Positions 7,832-17,300 of a stretch of DNA of 62,234 nucleotides are shown here, piece by piece (within the stretch, counting starts at the first letter, position 1; each line of letters opens with the position of its first letter). A model generated the notes under the pieces. That model saw nothing but the letters and a program-made list of their open reading frames with translations, was not told the origin of the DNA and made no database searches. The stretch comes from JANPLD01 sp031426355. Lineage in GTDB: Bacteria; Pseudomonadota; Alphaproteobacteria; Rickettsiales; UBA8987. Location: contig JANPLD010000031.1 in NCBI GenBank assembly GCA_031426355.1, positions 1 to 62,234 on the forward strand, in the 5' to 3' direction. A program made the position numbers and the translations under genes.

Positions 7832-10540
7832 ATGAAATCTGCTTCGGCAAAATATAACAAAGAAGATATTAAAACTCAAGAAAATGAGGAAGAAATAAAA
7901 TCGGCAGGGCAAATTATCACCCCAATGATGCAACAATATCTTGCGGTGAAGAAAAATTATCCCGGCAGCTTGCTCTTTTACCGCATGGGTGATTTCTATG
8001 AACTTTTCTTTGAAGATGCCGTTACAGCCGCAGCCGAGCTTGATATAGTCCTCACCAGAAGGGGCGAATATAATGGCCAATCAATTCCCATGTGCGGCGT
8101 ACCCCATCATTCCCATGAAAGCTATTTAAATAAACTTATCAAAAAAGGTTATAAAGCCGCTATATGCGAACAGGTTGAAACCCCTGAAGAAGCTAAAAAA
8201 CAGCGCGGCTATAAGGCTGTTGTAAAACGCGAAGTTATAAGGGTTGTAACTCCGGCAACCATTATAGAAGATAATCTTCTTGAAGGCTTCAGCGCAAATT
8301 ATCTGGTTGGTCTACATAAATCCGATAATAAAAATTATATCCTCGGTTACGCAGATATATCAACCGGGGAATTCAATATTCTAAATATTACCAAAGAAAA
8401 ACTATACTCCGAGATCGAAAAACTCAGCCCCAAAGAACTTCTTATCTCAGAAGAGATATTCAGCGATAAAGAATTTGCCGAAATATTTTCCTCCCACAAA
8501 AAGATAATCAGTAATTTTGAGAACTCCTTATTTTCAGCAAAACGCGGCGAAGAAAAGATCAGGAATTTTTATGGACTAAAAACTGTAGACTCGCTGAATC
8601 TGTTACCTCACGAGATCGGCCTCTGTGGAGTAATACTGGATTATATAAGTTCAACCCAGCCTGCTGCCAAACCAAATATTCTTTTCCCTAGAAAGACAAA
8701 TTCTTCGGAATTCATGGAAATTGATATTTCCACCATGAATAACCTTGAAATATTCCGGGCAAATGATGGAACCATAAAAAATTCAGTATTCGGAAGCATT
8801 AACAGATCAGCAACATCCTGTGGCGCAAGATTTTTACAGAAGGCTCTTTCAAAACCCTTACTTAATAAAAACGAGATAAATAAAAGACTTGAGCTAGTTG
8901 AATATTTCTACCACGAAAAAGACTTAAGAAATAAATTACGCGAACTTCTAAAAACCATTCCCGATATCGAAAGGATAATTTCCCGCATCCACTTTAACCG
9001 CTCAAACCCAAGAGATTTAGAAGCTCTAAAACATGGCTTAAGAGGCGCATTCAATATAAACTTCCTACTCGAACAAAATAAAATAACCAAACTTACTACC
9101 AAAAATAATAACGACGAAATAATGATACTGCTTGATGAAGCAATAATTGATCAGGCACCACAAACAATATCAGACGGCAATTTCATCAAAGAAAATTACA
9201 ACGCAAAACTGGACGATTACAGAAAAACAAAAGATAATTCCGTAAATATATTAAATAACCTCCTCGAAAAATACCGCTCTGAAACCGGCATTCAAACGCT
9301 TAAGGTTAAGAATAATAATGTCCTTGGCTTCTTTTTGGAAATTACTCCAACCCAAAGCGAGAAAGTTCCAACCCATTTTATCCACAGGCAAACTTTAGCC
9401 GGAAACATAAGATATACCACCACCGAACTTCGTGAGATAGAAAATAAGATCATCAATAGCGAATCTTATGCGATCAGTTTAGAGCAGGAAATCTACCGCG
9501 ATATCTGCAGCAAAATAATCGCAAGATCTGATGACATCCTTGAAACTGCCACCATGATCGCGCAGATCGACTTCTTCACTTCACTTGCAGAACTTGCCGA
9601 AGACTGCAAGCTCACCAAACCCGACATAGATGAAAGTACTGATTTTATTTTAAAAGATGCAAGACATCTAGTCGTCGAAAAGAACAGGAACGATTACACT
9701 CCAAATGATATAAGTCTTTCCGATAACAATAAAATATGGCTAATCACCGGTCCCAACATGAGCGGTAAATCTACTTACCTCAGACAAAATGCTATCATTG
9801 CTGTACTCGCACAGATAGGCTCTTTCGTTCCGGTATCGCACGCAAAAATAGGGATAGTGGACAAAGTTTTCAGCCGCGTTGGCGCGTCAGACAATATCGC
9901 AAAAGGCCAGTCAACCTTCATGGTAGAAATGGTAGAAACTGCTTCCATATTAAATAATGCAACTGAGCGCTCATTCGTAATACTTGATGAGATAGGTAGG
10001 GGAACATCTACTTACGATGGAATATCCATAGCATGGTCAGTGCTTGAATTTATTCACAACCAGATAAAATGCCGCACACTTTTTGCAACTCACTATCACG
10101 AACTTACATCGCTTACAAAAAGATTAAAAAATATTTCCCTACACACTACTGAAATAAAAGAATGGAATGGAGAAATTTTATTTCTGCACAAAATAATTGA
10201 AGGAATTTCTGGAAAATCTTATGGTCTTAATGTCGCTAAGTTAGCAGGAATTCCAAATAAAGTTATCAGCAGGGCAGAACAAATATTAAAAATATTAGAA
10301 GAGAAGAATAAATCAAACCCATCAGAAATTTTTTCAGATGATCTCCCACTTTTTTCCTCCGCAAACAACGATACAAAAAATATACAAGAGAAAAACTTCT
10401 CATTAAAAGAAAATTCAATTACTGATAGCAATTTTTATTCTAACAATGAAGTTATAAGCGAAATAGAAAACCTCAACCTTGATGAAATCACGCCATTAAA
10501 AGCCCTTAACCTGATCCACATCTGGAAAAATAAGTTATAG
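7832..10540 (+). CDS. mutS: DNA mismatch repair protein MutS
   Basis: MutS recognises mispaired bases and couples this to ATP-driven recruitment of MutL. The mismatch-reading motif 'GDFYELF' is near the N-terminus. Walker A 'GPNMSGKSTYL' is near residue 640, followed by 'DEIGRGTSTYDG' (Walker B and signature) and 'FATHYHEL'. I chose the ATG at 7832 (902 residues) over a possible earlier ATG at 7742. The extra 30 residues do not look like MutS and would overlap the divergent gene. The extension before the mismatch domain is slightly longer than in E. coli. Promoter elements must lie largely within the neighbouring divergent gene. Confidence 0.96.
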   Translation: MKSASAKYNKEDIKTQENEEEIKSAGQIITPMMQQYLAVKKNYPGSLLFYRMGDFYELFFEDAVTAAAELDIVLTRRGEYNGQSIPMCGVPHHSHESYLNKLIKKGYKAAICEQVETPEEAKKQRGYKAVVKREVIRVVTPATIIEDNLLEGFSANYLVGLHKSDNKNYILGYADISTGEFNILNITKEKLYSEIEKLSPKELLISEEIFSDKEFAEIFSSHKKIISNFENSLFSAKRGEEKIRNFYGLKTVDSLNLLPHEIGLCGVILDYISSTQPAAKPNILFPRKTNSSEFMEIDISTMNNLEIFRANDGTIKNSVFGSINRSATSCGARFLQKALSKPLLNKNEINKRLELVEYFYHEKDLRNKLRELLKTIPDIERIISRIHFNRSNPRDLEALKHGLRGAFNINFLLEQNKITKLTTKNNNDEIMILLDEAIIDQAPQTISDGNFIKENYNAKLDDYRKTKDNSVNILNNLLEKYRSETGIQTLKVKNNNVLGFFLEITPTQSEKVPTHFIHRQTLAGNIRYTTTELREIENKIINSESYAISLEQEIYRDICSKIIARSDDILETATMIAQIDFFTSLAELAEDCKLTKPDIDESTDFILKDARHLVVEKNRNDYTPNDISLSDNNKIWLITGPNMSGKSTYLRQNAIIAVLAQIGSFVPVSHAKIGIVDKVFSRVGASDNIAKGQSTFMVEMVETASILNNATERSFVILDEIGRGTSTYDGISIAWSVLEFIHNQIKCRTLFATHYHELTSLTKRLKNISLHTTEIKEWNGEILFLHKIIEGISGKSYGLNVAKLAGIPNKVISRAEQILKILEEKNKSNPSEIFSDDLPLFSSANNDTKNIQEKNFSLKENSITDSNFYSNNEVISEIENLNLDEITPLKALNLIHIWKNKL

Positions 10541-10578
10541 CCTTGATTTTAACACCACAACCCTCAGTTAAATTTTAG

Positions 10579-10607
10579 TTGCAAAATAGCTACATAATTT
10601 GTATATT
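10579..10607 (+). promoter_or_regulatory. Putative sigma-70 promoter of the GNAT-TonB-desaturase-GT operon
   Basis: TTGCAA at 10579-10584 and TATATT at 10602-10607 are separated by exactly 17 bases. Each hexamer is close to the sigma-70 consensus. It lies 81 bases upstream of the start at 10689, which has a strong ribosome binding site (GAGAGGGG). No convincing lux-box-like dyad was seen around it. The call rests on hexamer match and spacing only. Confidence 0.5.
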
Positions 10608-10688
10608 CTTGTATTTACATAAAATTTTAGACAAATTTTTAATTTGAAAAAATAATTCTAGCTTAAACTTAAATCATAGAGAGGGGAT

Positions 10689-11330
10689 ATGATTAGAAAG
10701 ATCAAGACATCCAACGACAGGCAGATCAACGACTCTTTTGCGTATGCCTCCGGCTTCAAAGAAAAAAGTACAGAAGGAAAACATTTCGAATATAGATGGA
10801 CCAGAGACCCTGACGATTTAAGAAGTTACACCAGACTCATAGATAAATATTACGAAAGCGAATTAAGGCTGCCTGACTCATATAAAAAAATAGATTACAA
10901 TGATCTCAACAGCTATTTCCTTGTTGGGTACGAAGAGGATAAATTATTTGGCGGCACAAAAATAAGCCTTAATAATCCACTTGTCAGAAATTCTCTCCCA
11001 AACGAAAAACTAGGATTTAATTATTCATTAGTATTCCCGGAACTTAACCTTAGGGAAAGAAGATACTGTGAGATTTCTAGAACAGCTATTAATGAAAAAC
11101 ACAGGGGCAATAGTCTTTTCTACACAATTTCTTTTGATTTGTTCAAAAAGCTGATGGATAAAAATGATATAAGGTACATGTTCATTTGTGCATCCAAAGC
11201 TAGGCTTAGGCTGTACAAATCTTTTGCATCAAAAACTTTCACGTATCTTGATACCAGAGAGTATGACGTAAAAGAATGGAGTGAAGATTCTAATTTGGAA
11301 TTTTATATTGCCGCTTTTGAAAACAATTAA
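10689..11330 (+). CDS. GNAT-fold acyltransferase, LuxI/N-acyl amino acid synthase (FeeM)-like
   Basis: Probable acyltransferase of the GNAT superfamily. It has 213 residues, no signal peptide, and the pattern 'CEISRTAINEKHRG' near residue 127. That resembles the 'E-x-S/T-R' strand of LuxI-type homoserine lactone synthases and FeeM-type N-acyl amino acid synthases, followed by a GNAT acetyl/acyl-CoA loop. An N-terminal Arg-Trp pair ('YRWTRDPDDLRSY') also recalls these families. They join a fatty acyl group, usually from acyl carrier protein, to an amino compound. It is the first gene of a tight operon with a TonB receptor, a desaturase and a glycosyltransferase, which supports lipid or acyl-amino-acid chemistry. 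Family-level call only; the substrate is unknown. Confidence 0.6.
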   Translation: MIRKIKTSNDRQINDSFAYASGFKEKSTEGKHFEYRWTRDPDDLRSYTRLIDKYYESELRLPDSYKKIDYNDLNSYFLVGYEEDKLFGGTKISLNNPLVRNSLPNEKLGFNYSLVFPELNLRERRYCEISRTAINEKHRGNSLFYTISFDLFKKLMDKNDIRYMFICASKARLRLYKSFASKTFTYLDTREYDVKEWSEDSNLEFYIAAFENN

Positions 11331-11345
11331 ATAATCTGGTCACAT

Positions 11346-13376
11346 ATGGAAATATTTAGGAAATCTAATTTTTTATATTTTTTCTTAATATTAATTATGC
11401 CGGCTTTTTCTTCCGCTGCTTCATCTGACGTTTCCGATATTTCAGAGCAGTCTTTAAGTGATGAAGAAATAGAACAGTTTGCCAACACCAACCTAGAAGA
11501 TTTTGCTGACCTCGATATTTTCTCAGCTTCCAAAAGGCCAGAAAAAGTCAGGGAAGTTGCCGGCTCAGTTTACGTTATCACCGCAAAAGATATCGCCAGA
11601 ACAGGTGTTGATAGTATACCTGAGGCATTAAGAATGGCACCAGGCGTTCAGGTATCTAGAGTATCAGCTAGTTCATGGGCTATCTCAATAAGGGGATTTA
11701 ACAGACAGTTCTCTAACAAATTACTTGTACTTATTGATGGCAGAACTGTTTATACACCACTGTTTTCCGGTGTATATTGGGATGTGCAGGATTATCCTAT
11801 AGAAGATATTGAAAGGATAGAAGTTATCAGGGGCCCAGGCGGTACATTATGGGGTTCCAACGCAGTTAATGGCGTGATCAACATCATTACAAAAGAAGCT
11901 AGGAAAACTCAGGGTAATTATGCATCCGCTAAGGTCGGCTCGCACGCCAATACAACAGAAGTACGTCACGGAAGTAAGTTTGATGATATAAATTTTTACA
12001 GGGTTTATGGAACTTTCAGGAACGTAAGTGATTTCAAAAGAGTAGGAGCCGAAAAAAGTAATGATGATAGCTGGAGCAAAGGACAGGCTGGGTTTAAATC
12101 AGAGATCAGGGATACCGCAAATAACAAAGTTGCAATTCAGGGTGATTTTTATTCAGGAAGAAGAAATAGTGACCTTCAAACCCCAACCTCAACGTTCCCT
12201 TTCGTAAATAATGTTGATGCTGGAGAAGATTACAGCGGCGCAAATGTTATGTTAAAATGGAATATACCTATTAATGATGTACAGACTACACTTCAAACAT
12301 ATATTGATTATGTTTATAGGGATTCTTTACCGATTATTGAAACAGAAATGATAACATATGATTTTGACTGGCAGGCAAACTATAAATACGGCAGGCATGA
12401 TTTTGTAGGAGGGCTTGGCTACAGAGCAACTAATGATAACCTTGAAAACACTCCTTTATTCTCCTATACTCCGCCAAGCTCTTCAACAAGCATCATTAAT
12501 ACCTTTATACAGGATAAAATTTCTTTAGTTGCCGAAAAGCTTTACTTGATACTTGGTTCAAAATTTGACTACAATGATTACACCAACTTTGAACTTCAAC
12601 CAAACGCCAGAGTATTATGGCATATCAATGATAAACACTCCATCTGGGCAGCCATCTCAAGAACTGTAAGAACACCTTCAAGAGGCGAAGACAGCTTTAA
12701 TAGAATTGCCCCGGCAGGTTTGCCTTTAGGTTTTGCCTACGTAGAAGGCAATCATTCATATGAATCTGAAAACCTGAACGCTTATGAAATGGGTTGGAGG
12801 GGTAGTTTAAGAAAAAACCTTTACGCTGAAGTAAACCTGTTTTCTAATGAATATGATGATCTCAGGACGAGCGAAGTTGCAAGGGTTGTTGGCCCTACTA
12901 CATTCCTTACTTCTAGAAACAATGGTTATGGCGAAACTTATGGCGGTGAAGCACTTGCAATATGGGGTGTAAATAATGACTGGGATCTTAAGTTTGGCTA
13001 TTCCATGCTTAAACAGAATTTTCACAAACCAAGAGGAAATACAGACACAAGCCTGGAAAGAGATGAACAAAGAAGTCCTTCCTTCCAATATTCAGTTACA
13101 TCTGATTATGATATCATGAATAATGTCAGCATGAATAATTCTATTTATTTTGTGGATGATATAGCTTACTATACTGTTACTGGCGCCAAAAGATTCATTA
13201 AGAATTATACAAGATTCGATACTACTGTAATATATAAACCTAAAAAGAATCTTGAATTATCAATAACAGGTCAAAATCTTTTTGATGATAATCATCAGGA
13301 ATTTGATGAGATTATATATTCTGTACCATCAGAAGTTCCAAGAATGCTTTATGCCCAGATAAAATATAAATTCTAA
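11346..13376 (+). CDS. TonB-dependent outer membrane receptor
   Basis: Outer-membrane 22-strand barrel receptor with N-terminal plug. A signal peptide is visible (basic start, hydrophobic run, 'AFSSAA' at about 20-25). The plug spans about residues 55-170 with classic motifs: 'ITAKDIARTGVDSIPEALRMAPGVQV', 'SIRGFN', 'LVLIDGRTVY' and 'IERIEVIRGPGGTLWGSNAVNGVINIITK' in pieces. The last residue is Phe ('QIKYKF'), as expected for BAM-mediated insertion. At 676 residues it is of normal length for siderophore, cobalamin or small-molecule receptors. It starts 15 bases after the GNAT-like gene and 12 bases before the desaturase, so its ligand may be related to the operon's product. The ligand cannot be named. 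Confidence 0.9.
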   Translation: MEIFRKSNFLYFFLILIMPAFSSAASSDVSDISEQSLSDEEIEQFANTNLEDFADLDIFSASKRPEKVREVAGSVYVITAKDIARTGVDSIPEALRMAPGVQVSRVSASSWAISIRGFNRQFSNKLLVLIDGRTVYTPLFSGVYWDVQDYPIEDIERIEVIRGPGGTLWGSNAVNGVINIITKEARKTQGNYASAKVGSHANTTEVRHGSKFDDINFYRVYGTFRNVSDFKRVGAEKSNDDSWSKGQAGFKSEIRDTANNKVAIQGDFYSGRRNSDLQTPTSTFPFVNNVDAGEDYSGANVMLKWNIPINDVQTTLQTYIDYVYRDSLPIIETEMITYDFDWQANYKYGRHDFVGGLGYRATNDNLENTPLFSYTPPSSSTSIINTFIQDKISLVAEKLYLILGSKFDYNDYTNFELQPNARVLWHINDKHSIWAAISRTVRTPSRGEDSFNRIAPAGLPLGFAYVEGNHSYESENLNAYEMGWRGSLRKNLYAEVNLFSNEYDDLRTSEVARVVGPTTFLTSRNNGYGETYGGEALAIWGVNNDWDLKFGYSMLKQNFHKPRGNTDTSLERDEQRSPSFQYSVTSDYDIMNNVSMNNSIYFVDDIAYYTVTGAKRFIKNYTRFDTTVIYKPKKNLELSITGQNLFDDNHQEFDEIIYSVPSEVPRMLYAQIKYKF

Positions 13377-13388
13377 CGATTTTATACT

Positions 13389-14312
13389 ATGGTCTTCGTA
13401 ACACCAACTTTATCACCTCCCGAGAAGATCACAGGTGAAGAAATCAGATCTCTCTCAGAAGTAATATTTTGGAAGTTTTTGGTAGCTTTGGCATTTGATG
13501 TATCATGTATCGCCCTTGCAATATATGTATCTGAGATTTACTGGTTTAATTTAGGGATATATTTAGTTGCGATTCTTATAATAGGCTCAAGGCAACACGC
13601 CTTTGGAATACTTATACATGAATGCACACATAACAGGGCTTTTAAGAGCAGGAAACTCAATAATATTATTGGGGAACCTCTCGCATGGTCTGTATTATTC
13701 TACCTGGAAGCATATAGGGATAATCATCTTACTCATCATAAAAACCTTAACACTCAGAATGACCCTGACTGGATTAGAAAACAAAAGGATCCTGATTTTG
13801 TTTCTCCTTTAACAAAATTACAATTTTTAAAAGTATTATTAGTAAAGGTTTCCGGAATAGGCTTTATAAAGTTATTTATACAGGCCAAAGAAGGCTTAGG
13901 AAAATACGAAGTCAATAAAACAACTAAAAGATTGAGAATGATAACTTATATATTGATTCTATCCGCATCAATTTATTTTGATTTCTGGAAAGGATTAATT
14001 CTATATTGGCTTATTCCATTGGTTACTTTTTTTACGCTCTTTATGTATTTAAGAAGCGTTATGGAGCATCACGGCAAAATGGAATATGACCATAACTATA
14101 CTCATTCAAGGAATACTGATGCAAACTTCATAGAAAAATTTATTTTTGCGCCTCATAATGGTGGCTATCATCTTGACCACCACCTATATCCTTCCGTACC
14201 CTTTTATAACTTGCCAAAACTTAGAACTATTCTTATGAAGAAAGAGATCTATTCTAAGAAAGCTCATAACGTAAAAGGTTATACGCGCGGAATATTAACC
14301 GAATTGACTTAA
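13389..14312 (+). CDS. Membrane fatty acid desaturase family protein
   Basis: Integral-membrane di-iron desaturase/hydroxylase family. The three histidine boxes are all present: 'HECTH' (about residue 77), 'HLTHH' (about 112) and 'DHHLYP' preceded by 'GGYHL' (about 260). Several hydrophobic spans lie between them (about 25-75 and 190-225). Members introduce double bonds or hydroxyl groups into fatty acyl chains of lipids, using oxygen. The 307-residue length is typical. It lies between the TonB receptor and a glycosyltransferase in the same operon, with spacings of 12 and 5 bases, suggesting modification of an acyl chain made or used there. Confidence 0.85.
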   Translation: MVFVTPTLSPPEKITGEEIRSLSEVIFWKFLVALAFDVSCIALAIYVSEIYWFNLGIYLVAILIIGSRQHAFGILIHECTHNRAFKSRKLNNIIGEPLAWSVLFYLEAYRDNHLTHHKNLNTQNDPDWIRKQKDPDFVSPLTKLQFLKVLLVKVSGIGFIKLFIQAKEGLGKYEVNKTTKRLRMITYILILSASIYFDFWKGLILYWLIPLVTFFTLFMYLRSVMEHHGKMEYDHNYTHSRNTDANFIEKFIFAPHNGGYHLDHHLYPSVPFYNLPKLRTILMKKEIYSKKAHNVKGYTRGILTELT

Positions 14313-14317
14313 ATTTA

Positions 14318-15259
14318 ATGAACCTCAGTGTAATTATCCCAGTCTATAACGAAGAAGATAATATTTTCCCGCTTATTGAAGAGATAAAAAGATCATTACA
14401 AAATTTTGACTACGAAGTAGTTTTTGTTGATGATGGCTCATCAGATGAAACCGTAAAAAGGATAAAGACCCTTAACGAAGGTAATATCAAACTTGTTCGC
14501 TTCAGCCGCAATTTCGGCCAGACCTCAGCAATGTCTGCCGGTATTGACGCTGCAGAGGGTAAATATATAGCCTTCCTTGATGGCGATCTTCAGAATGATC
14601 CATCTGACATTCCTTTAATGCTACAGAAATTAGAGTCCGAAGGACTTGATATGGTTGCAGGCAAAAGAGCAAAGCGTAAAGATGGCTTATTCCTCCGCAA
14701 AATTCCAAGTAAAATTGCAAACAGGTTGATATTCGGCGTCAGCAAAATAAACGTTTCTGATTACGGCTGCACACTTAAGGTAATGAAATCTGATCTTGCA
14801 AAATCACTTGATCTATACGGTGAACTTCACAGATTTATCCCTATACTTGCCAATTTAGGCGGCGCGGAAATAGCTGAGATGGATGTTAAGCATCACCCTC
14901 GCAAATTCGGCACTTCAAAATACGGCATCTCAAGAACTCTACGTGTTGCCAGCGACCTTATGCTAATGGCTTTCTTTATAAAATACCGCCAGAAACCAAT
15001 GCATCTATTTGGTTCACTTGGTCTTATGGCATTTGGAATCGGTGGCCTGATTGAATTTTATTTACTAATATTAAAGATACTGGGTGATGATATAGGCACC
15101 CGCCCTCTTTTCTTCGTAGGTATTTTACTTATAATTTCCGGAGTACAGCTTATCACCACGGGGTTTATCGCTGAATTACAGATGAGAACCTACTATAAAA
15201 GCTCAGCTTCAACACCATACAGAGTGCTTTCAGTAGATAAGATATCAGGTTACAAATAA
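14318..15259 (+). CDS. Polyprenyl-phosphate-type family 2 glycosyltransferase
   Basis: GT2 enzyme of the dolichol-phosphate mannosyltransferase / GtrB / ArnC type, which usually moves a sugar from a nucleotide donor to a polyprenyl phosphate at the inner membrane. The GT-A fold is seen in 'SVIIPVYNEEDNI' at the start, 'FVDDGSSDET' (about 40) and 'FLDGDLQNDP' (about 87-96, metal-binding DxD). Two C-terminal hydrophobic spans (about 230-255 and 265-290) anchor it. It is the last gene of the rightward operon and overlaps the convergent FliJ-like gene by 10 bases. The sugar and acceptor are unknown; a glycolipid product would fit the operon. Confidence 0.88.
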   Translation: MNLSVIIPVYNEEDNIFPLIEEIKRSLQNFDYEVVFVDDGSSDETVKRIKTLNEGNIKLVRFSRNFGQTSAMSAGIDAAEGKYIAFLDGDLQNDPSDIPLMLQKLESEGLDMVAGKRAKRKDGLFLRKIPSKIANRLIFGVSKINVSDYGCTLKVMKSDLAKSLDLYGELHRFIPILANLGGAEIAEMDVKHHPRKFGTSKYGISRTLRVASDLMLMAFFIKYRQKPMHLFGSLGLMAFGIGGLIEFYLLILKILGDDIGTRPLFFVGILLIISGVQLITTGFIAELQMRTYYKSSASTPYRVLSVDKISGYK

Positions 15260-15690
15260 GTCTCTTTATTTTTCCTGATAAAACTATTTATAGATGCTTC
15301 ATCAAGCTCTGATTGGGTTTTCTTAAGAAGCAACTCATCTTCTTCTTCAATTTTCCTGTCGCGGAATATCTCAAATTTTTTCATATCGGCGAAATGAATA
15401 AATATCTCGTCAGTTAAACGGTTTATCTCAGGGTTTAGCCTTTCCGCTTGGCTAGAATATTCAAATTGCTTCATAACTACTCCGCTAGCATAAAGTAAAA
15501 ACTGGGTTCTCATCATTACATCAGTATTCTCTTCTGAATTGACCCTTGTAAATTCAGACCTTAACTCTTCATTAAGCTGCTTAATTTGGTTCATAAAACC
15601 ATCTTTCCTATCCAGCAGTTGTGCCAATAATTTGCGCTTCTCATCCAGCTGAGATTTTGATATCTTTATTAATGTATTATAGCTTTTCAT
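15250..15690 (-). CDS. fliJ: FliJ-like flagellar export protein
   Basis: 146-residue, strongly helical, charged protein with coiled-coil character over most of its length. It has no signal peptide or membrane helix. FliJ is the small stalk-like coiled-coil partner of the FliI ATPase in the flagellar export gate and is poorly conserved in sequence. The identification therefore rests mainly on its position 5 bases downstream of fliI, its size and its secondary structure. Another small flagellar or FliI-linked protein is possible. Confidence 0.65.
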   Translation of the reverse strand: MKSYNTLIKISKSQLDEKRKLLAQLLDRKDGFMNQIKQLNEELRSEFTRVNSEENTDVMMRTQFLLYASGVVMKQFEYSSQAERLNPEINRLTDEIFIHFADMKKFEIFRDRKIEEEDELLLKKTQSELDEASINSFIRKNKETYL

Positions 15691-15695
15691 CAGGA

Positions 15696-17015
15696 TTAAT
15701 TGCTATCCATTATCTTCTTAAGTTCTACATAAGAAGTCGCCATATCCATGGTCTCTCCCGGCTGCTGATTTAAAAACTCTTCTATTCTTGGTGAATATTT
15801 TATCGCATTATCCACTTCCGGGTCGCTTCCTTTTCTATATGCCCCAAGCCTTATCAGCTCACCCATATCATCATAAATAGAAAGTAATTTCTTTGCGCGC
15901 TTTACAATATCATTTTCTTCTTTTGTATTACAAGCCGGCATAGTACGCGAAACTGAACGCAGTACATTTATCGCAGGAAATCTTCCCCGCTCAGCAATTT
16001 TTCTATCCATAACAATGTGACCATCAAGTATACCCCGCACCGCATCTGAAATAGGTTCATTATGATCATCTCCATCTACGAGAACTGTAAATAAACCGGT
16101 AATGCTTCCCTGCCCTTCAGCGCCCGGGCCTGCCCTTTCAAGCAACTTCGGAAGTTCCGCAAAAACAGATGGTGTATATCCACGAGTTGCAGGTGGTTCC
16201 CCGGCAGAAAGCCCTATCTCCCTTTGCGACATTGCAAAACGCGTAACCGAATCAAGCAGGCACAAAACACTTTTACCGATATCACGAAAATATTCCGCAA
16301 CTGTCATAGTAAGATATGCCGCCTGACGTCGCATCAAAGGCGATTCATCAGAAGTTGCTGCAATTATCACGGCATTTTTCAAACCTTCCTCACCAAGGTA
16401 ATTATCAAGGAACTCCTTAAGTTCCCTTCCCCTTTCACCAACTAGCCCAATAACTTTTACATCCGTCTTCGCATATTTCGTCAGCATTGAAATAAGAACA
16501 GATTTACCAACACCGGAGCCCGCAAAAATACCAAGCCTCTGGCCATCACAGCAGCTTGCAAAAATATTTACCGCTTTTACTCCAAGATCAATTTTGTCCC
16601 CAACAGCAATTCTTTTATGTGCCGAGATAGGCTGGTTCTTTAAAAAATACGGAATTTTACCTTCAGGCAAAGTGCCCTTTTCATCAACTGGATCACCAAG
16701 TGCATTTAATATTCTTCCTTGCCATCCTTCATGAGGATATACATGACTCATAGATTCTTCTATCTCAACTTTACAACCGGTTGACACATCGAACAGATCA
16801 CTGAACGGCATCAATATAGCTTTATCTTCCCTGATCCCCACAACCTCTGAAAGTATCTTTTTACCCGTAGATGAAATGATCGAACATTTAGTTCCCTGCG
16901 ATACCAAGCCGCCAAGACCTTTCGCCTCAGCCATCAATCCACTCACGGCAACGATCTGCCCGAAAACTTTATAGTCGGAAACTTTAGAGAATTTATCTAG
17001 TATCGGATTGGACAT
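15696..17015 (-). CDS. fliI: Flagellum-specific ATPase FliI
   Basis: Hexameric ATPase of the flagellar type III export apparatus, related to F1-ATPase beta. Walker A 'GSGVGKSVL' lies near residue 165. 'GLVGERGRE', 'SVLCLLDSVTRFA' and 'GYTPSVFAELPKLLERAG' follow the FliI/YscN pattern. The 439-residue length is standard. It is preceded by csrA (20-base gap) and followed by a FliJ-like gene, forming a csrA-fliI-fliJ unit apart from the filament genes at 53697-59063. Confidence 0.95.
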   Translation of the reverse strand: MSNPILDKFSKVSDYKVFGQIVAVSGLMAEAKGLGGLVSQGTKCSIISSTGKKILSEVVGIREDKAILMPFSDLFDVSTGCKVEIEESMSHVYPHEGWQGRILNALGDPVDEKGTLPEGKIPYFLKNQPISAHKRIAVGDKIDLGVKAVNIFASCCDGQRLGIFAGSGVGKSVLISMLTKYAKTDVKVIGLVGERGRELKEFLDNYLGEEGLKNAVIIAATSDESPLMRRQAAYLTMTVAEYFRDIGKSVLCLLDSVTRFAMSQREIGLSAGEPPATRGYTPSVFAELPKLLERAGPGAEGQGSITGLFTVLVDGDDHNEPISDAVRGILDGHIVMDRKIAERGRFPAINVLRSVSRTMPACNTKEENDIVKRAKKLLSIYDDMGELIRLGAYRKGSDPEVDNAIKYSPRIEEFLNQQPGETMDMATSYVELKKIMDSN

Positions 17016-17035
17016 TATAGAGCCCCGGAATTATA

Positions 17036-17230
17036 CTATTCCATAAAAGATTTAGTCGCCTCAATATTTTGCTCAACAACCTTATCATAAACTTCCTTAC
17101 GCAAAACCGATGCGTTTTTAGGGAATTCCAGCCCTATCTTTGCAGTTTTGCCTTTGATATCTACAAGCTTAACTTCGATATCACCATTTATGACTATTGA
17201 TTGCCCTAATTTTCGTGTGAGATATAGCAT
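17036..17230 (-). CDS. csrA: Carbon storage regulator CsrA
   Basis: 64-residue homodimeric RNA-binding translational regulator that binds GGA motifs in mRNA leaders. The family start 'MLYLTRKLGQSIVI' and the 'VKLVDIKGKTAKIGLEFP' strands are clear, along with the RNA-contacting Arg in 'LTRK' and the 'VLRKEVY' helix. It sits immediately upstream of fliI on the same strand, a common flagellar association, since CsrA often represses or times flagellin translation. No fliW was seen in the window. Confidence 0.95.
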   Translation of the reverse strand: MLYLTRKLGQSIVINGDIEVKLVDIKGKTAKIGLEFPKNASVLRKEVYDKVVEQNIEATKSFME

Positions 17231-17300
17231 TACTTACGCTCCTTCGCCTGCTGGCCTTAATTTGATACATTGTTATAAATTATAAACTACTAACCATCAA

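Noticed and set aside
10541..10688. A lux-box-like dyad upstream of the GNAT-like gene.
   Set aside because: Only short A/T-rich partial symmetry (AAATTTTAGACAAATTT) is seen, without lux-box consensus.
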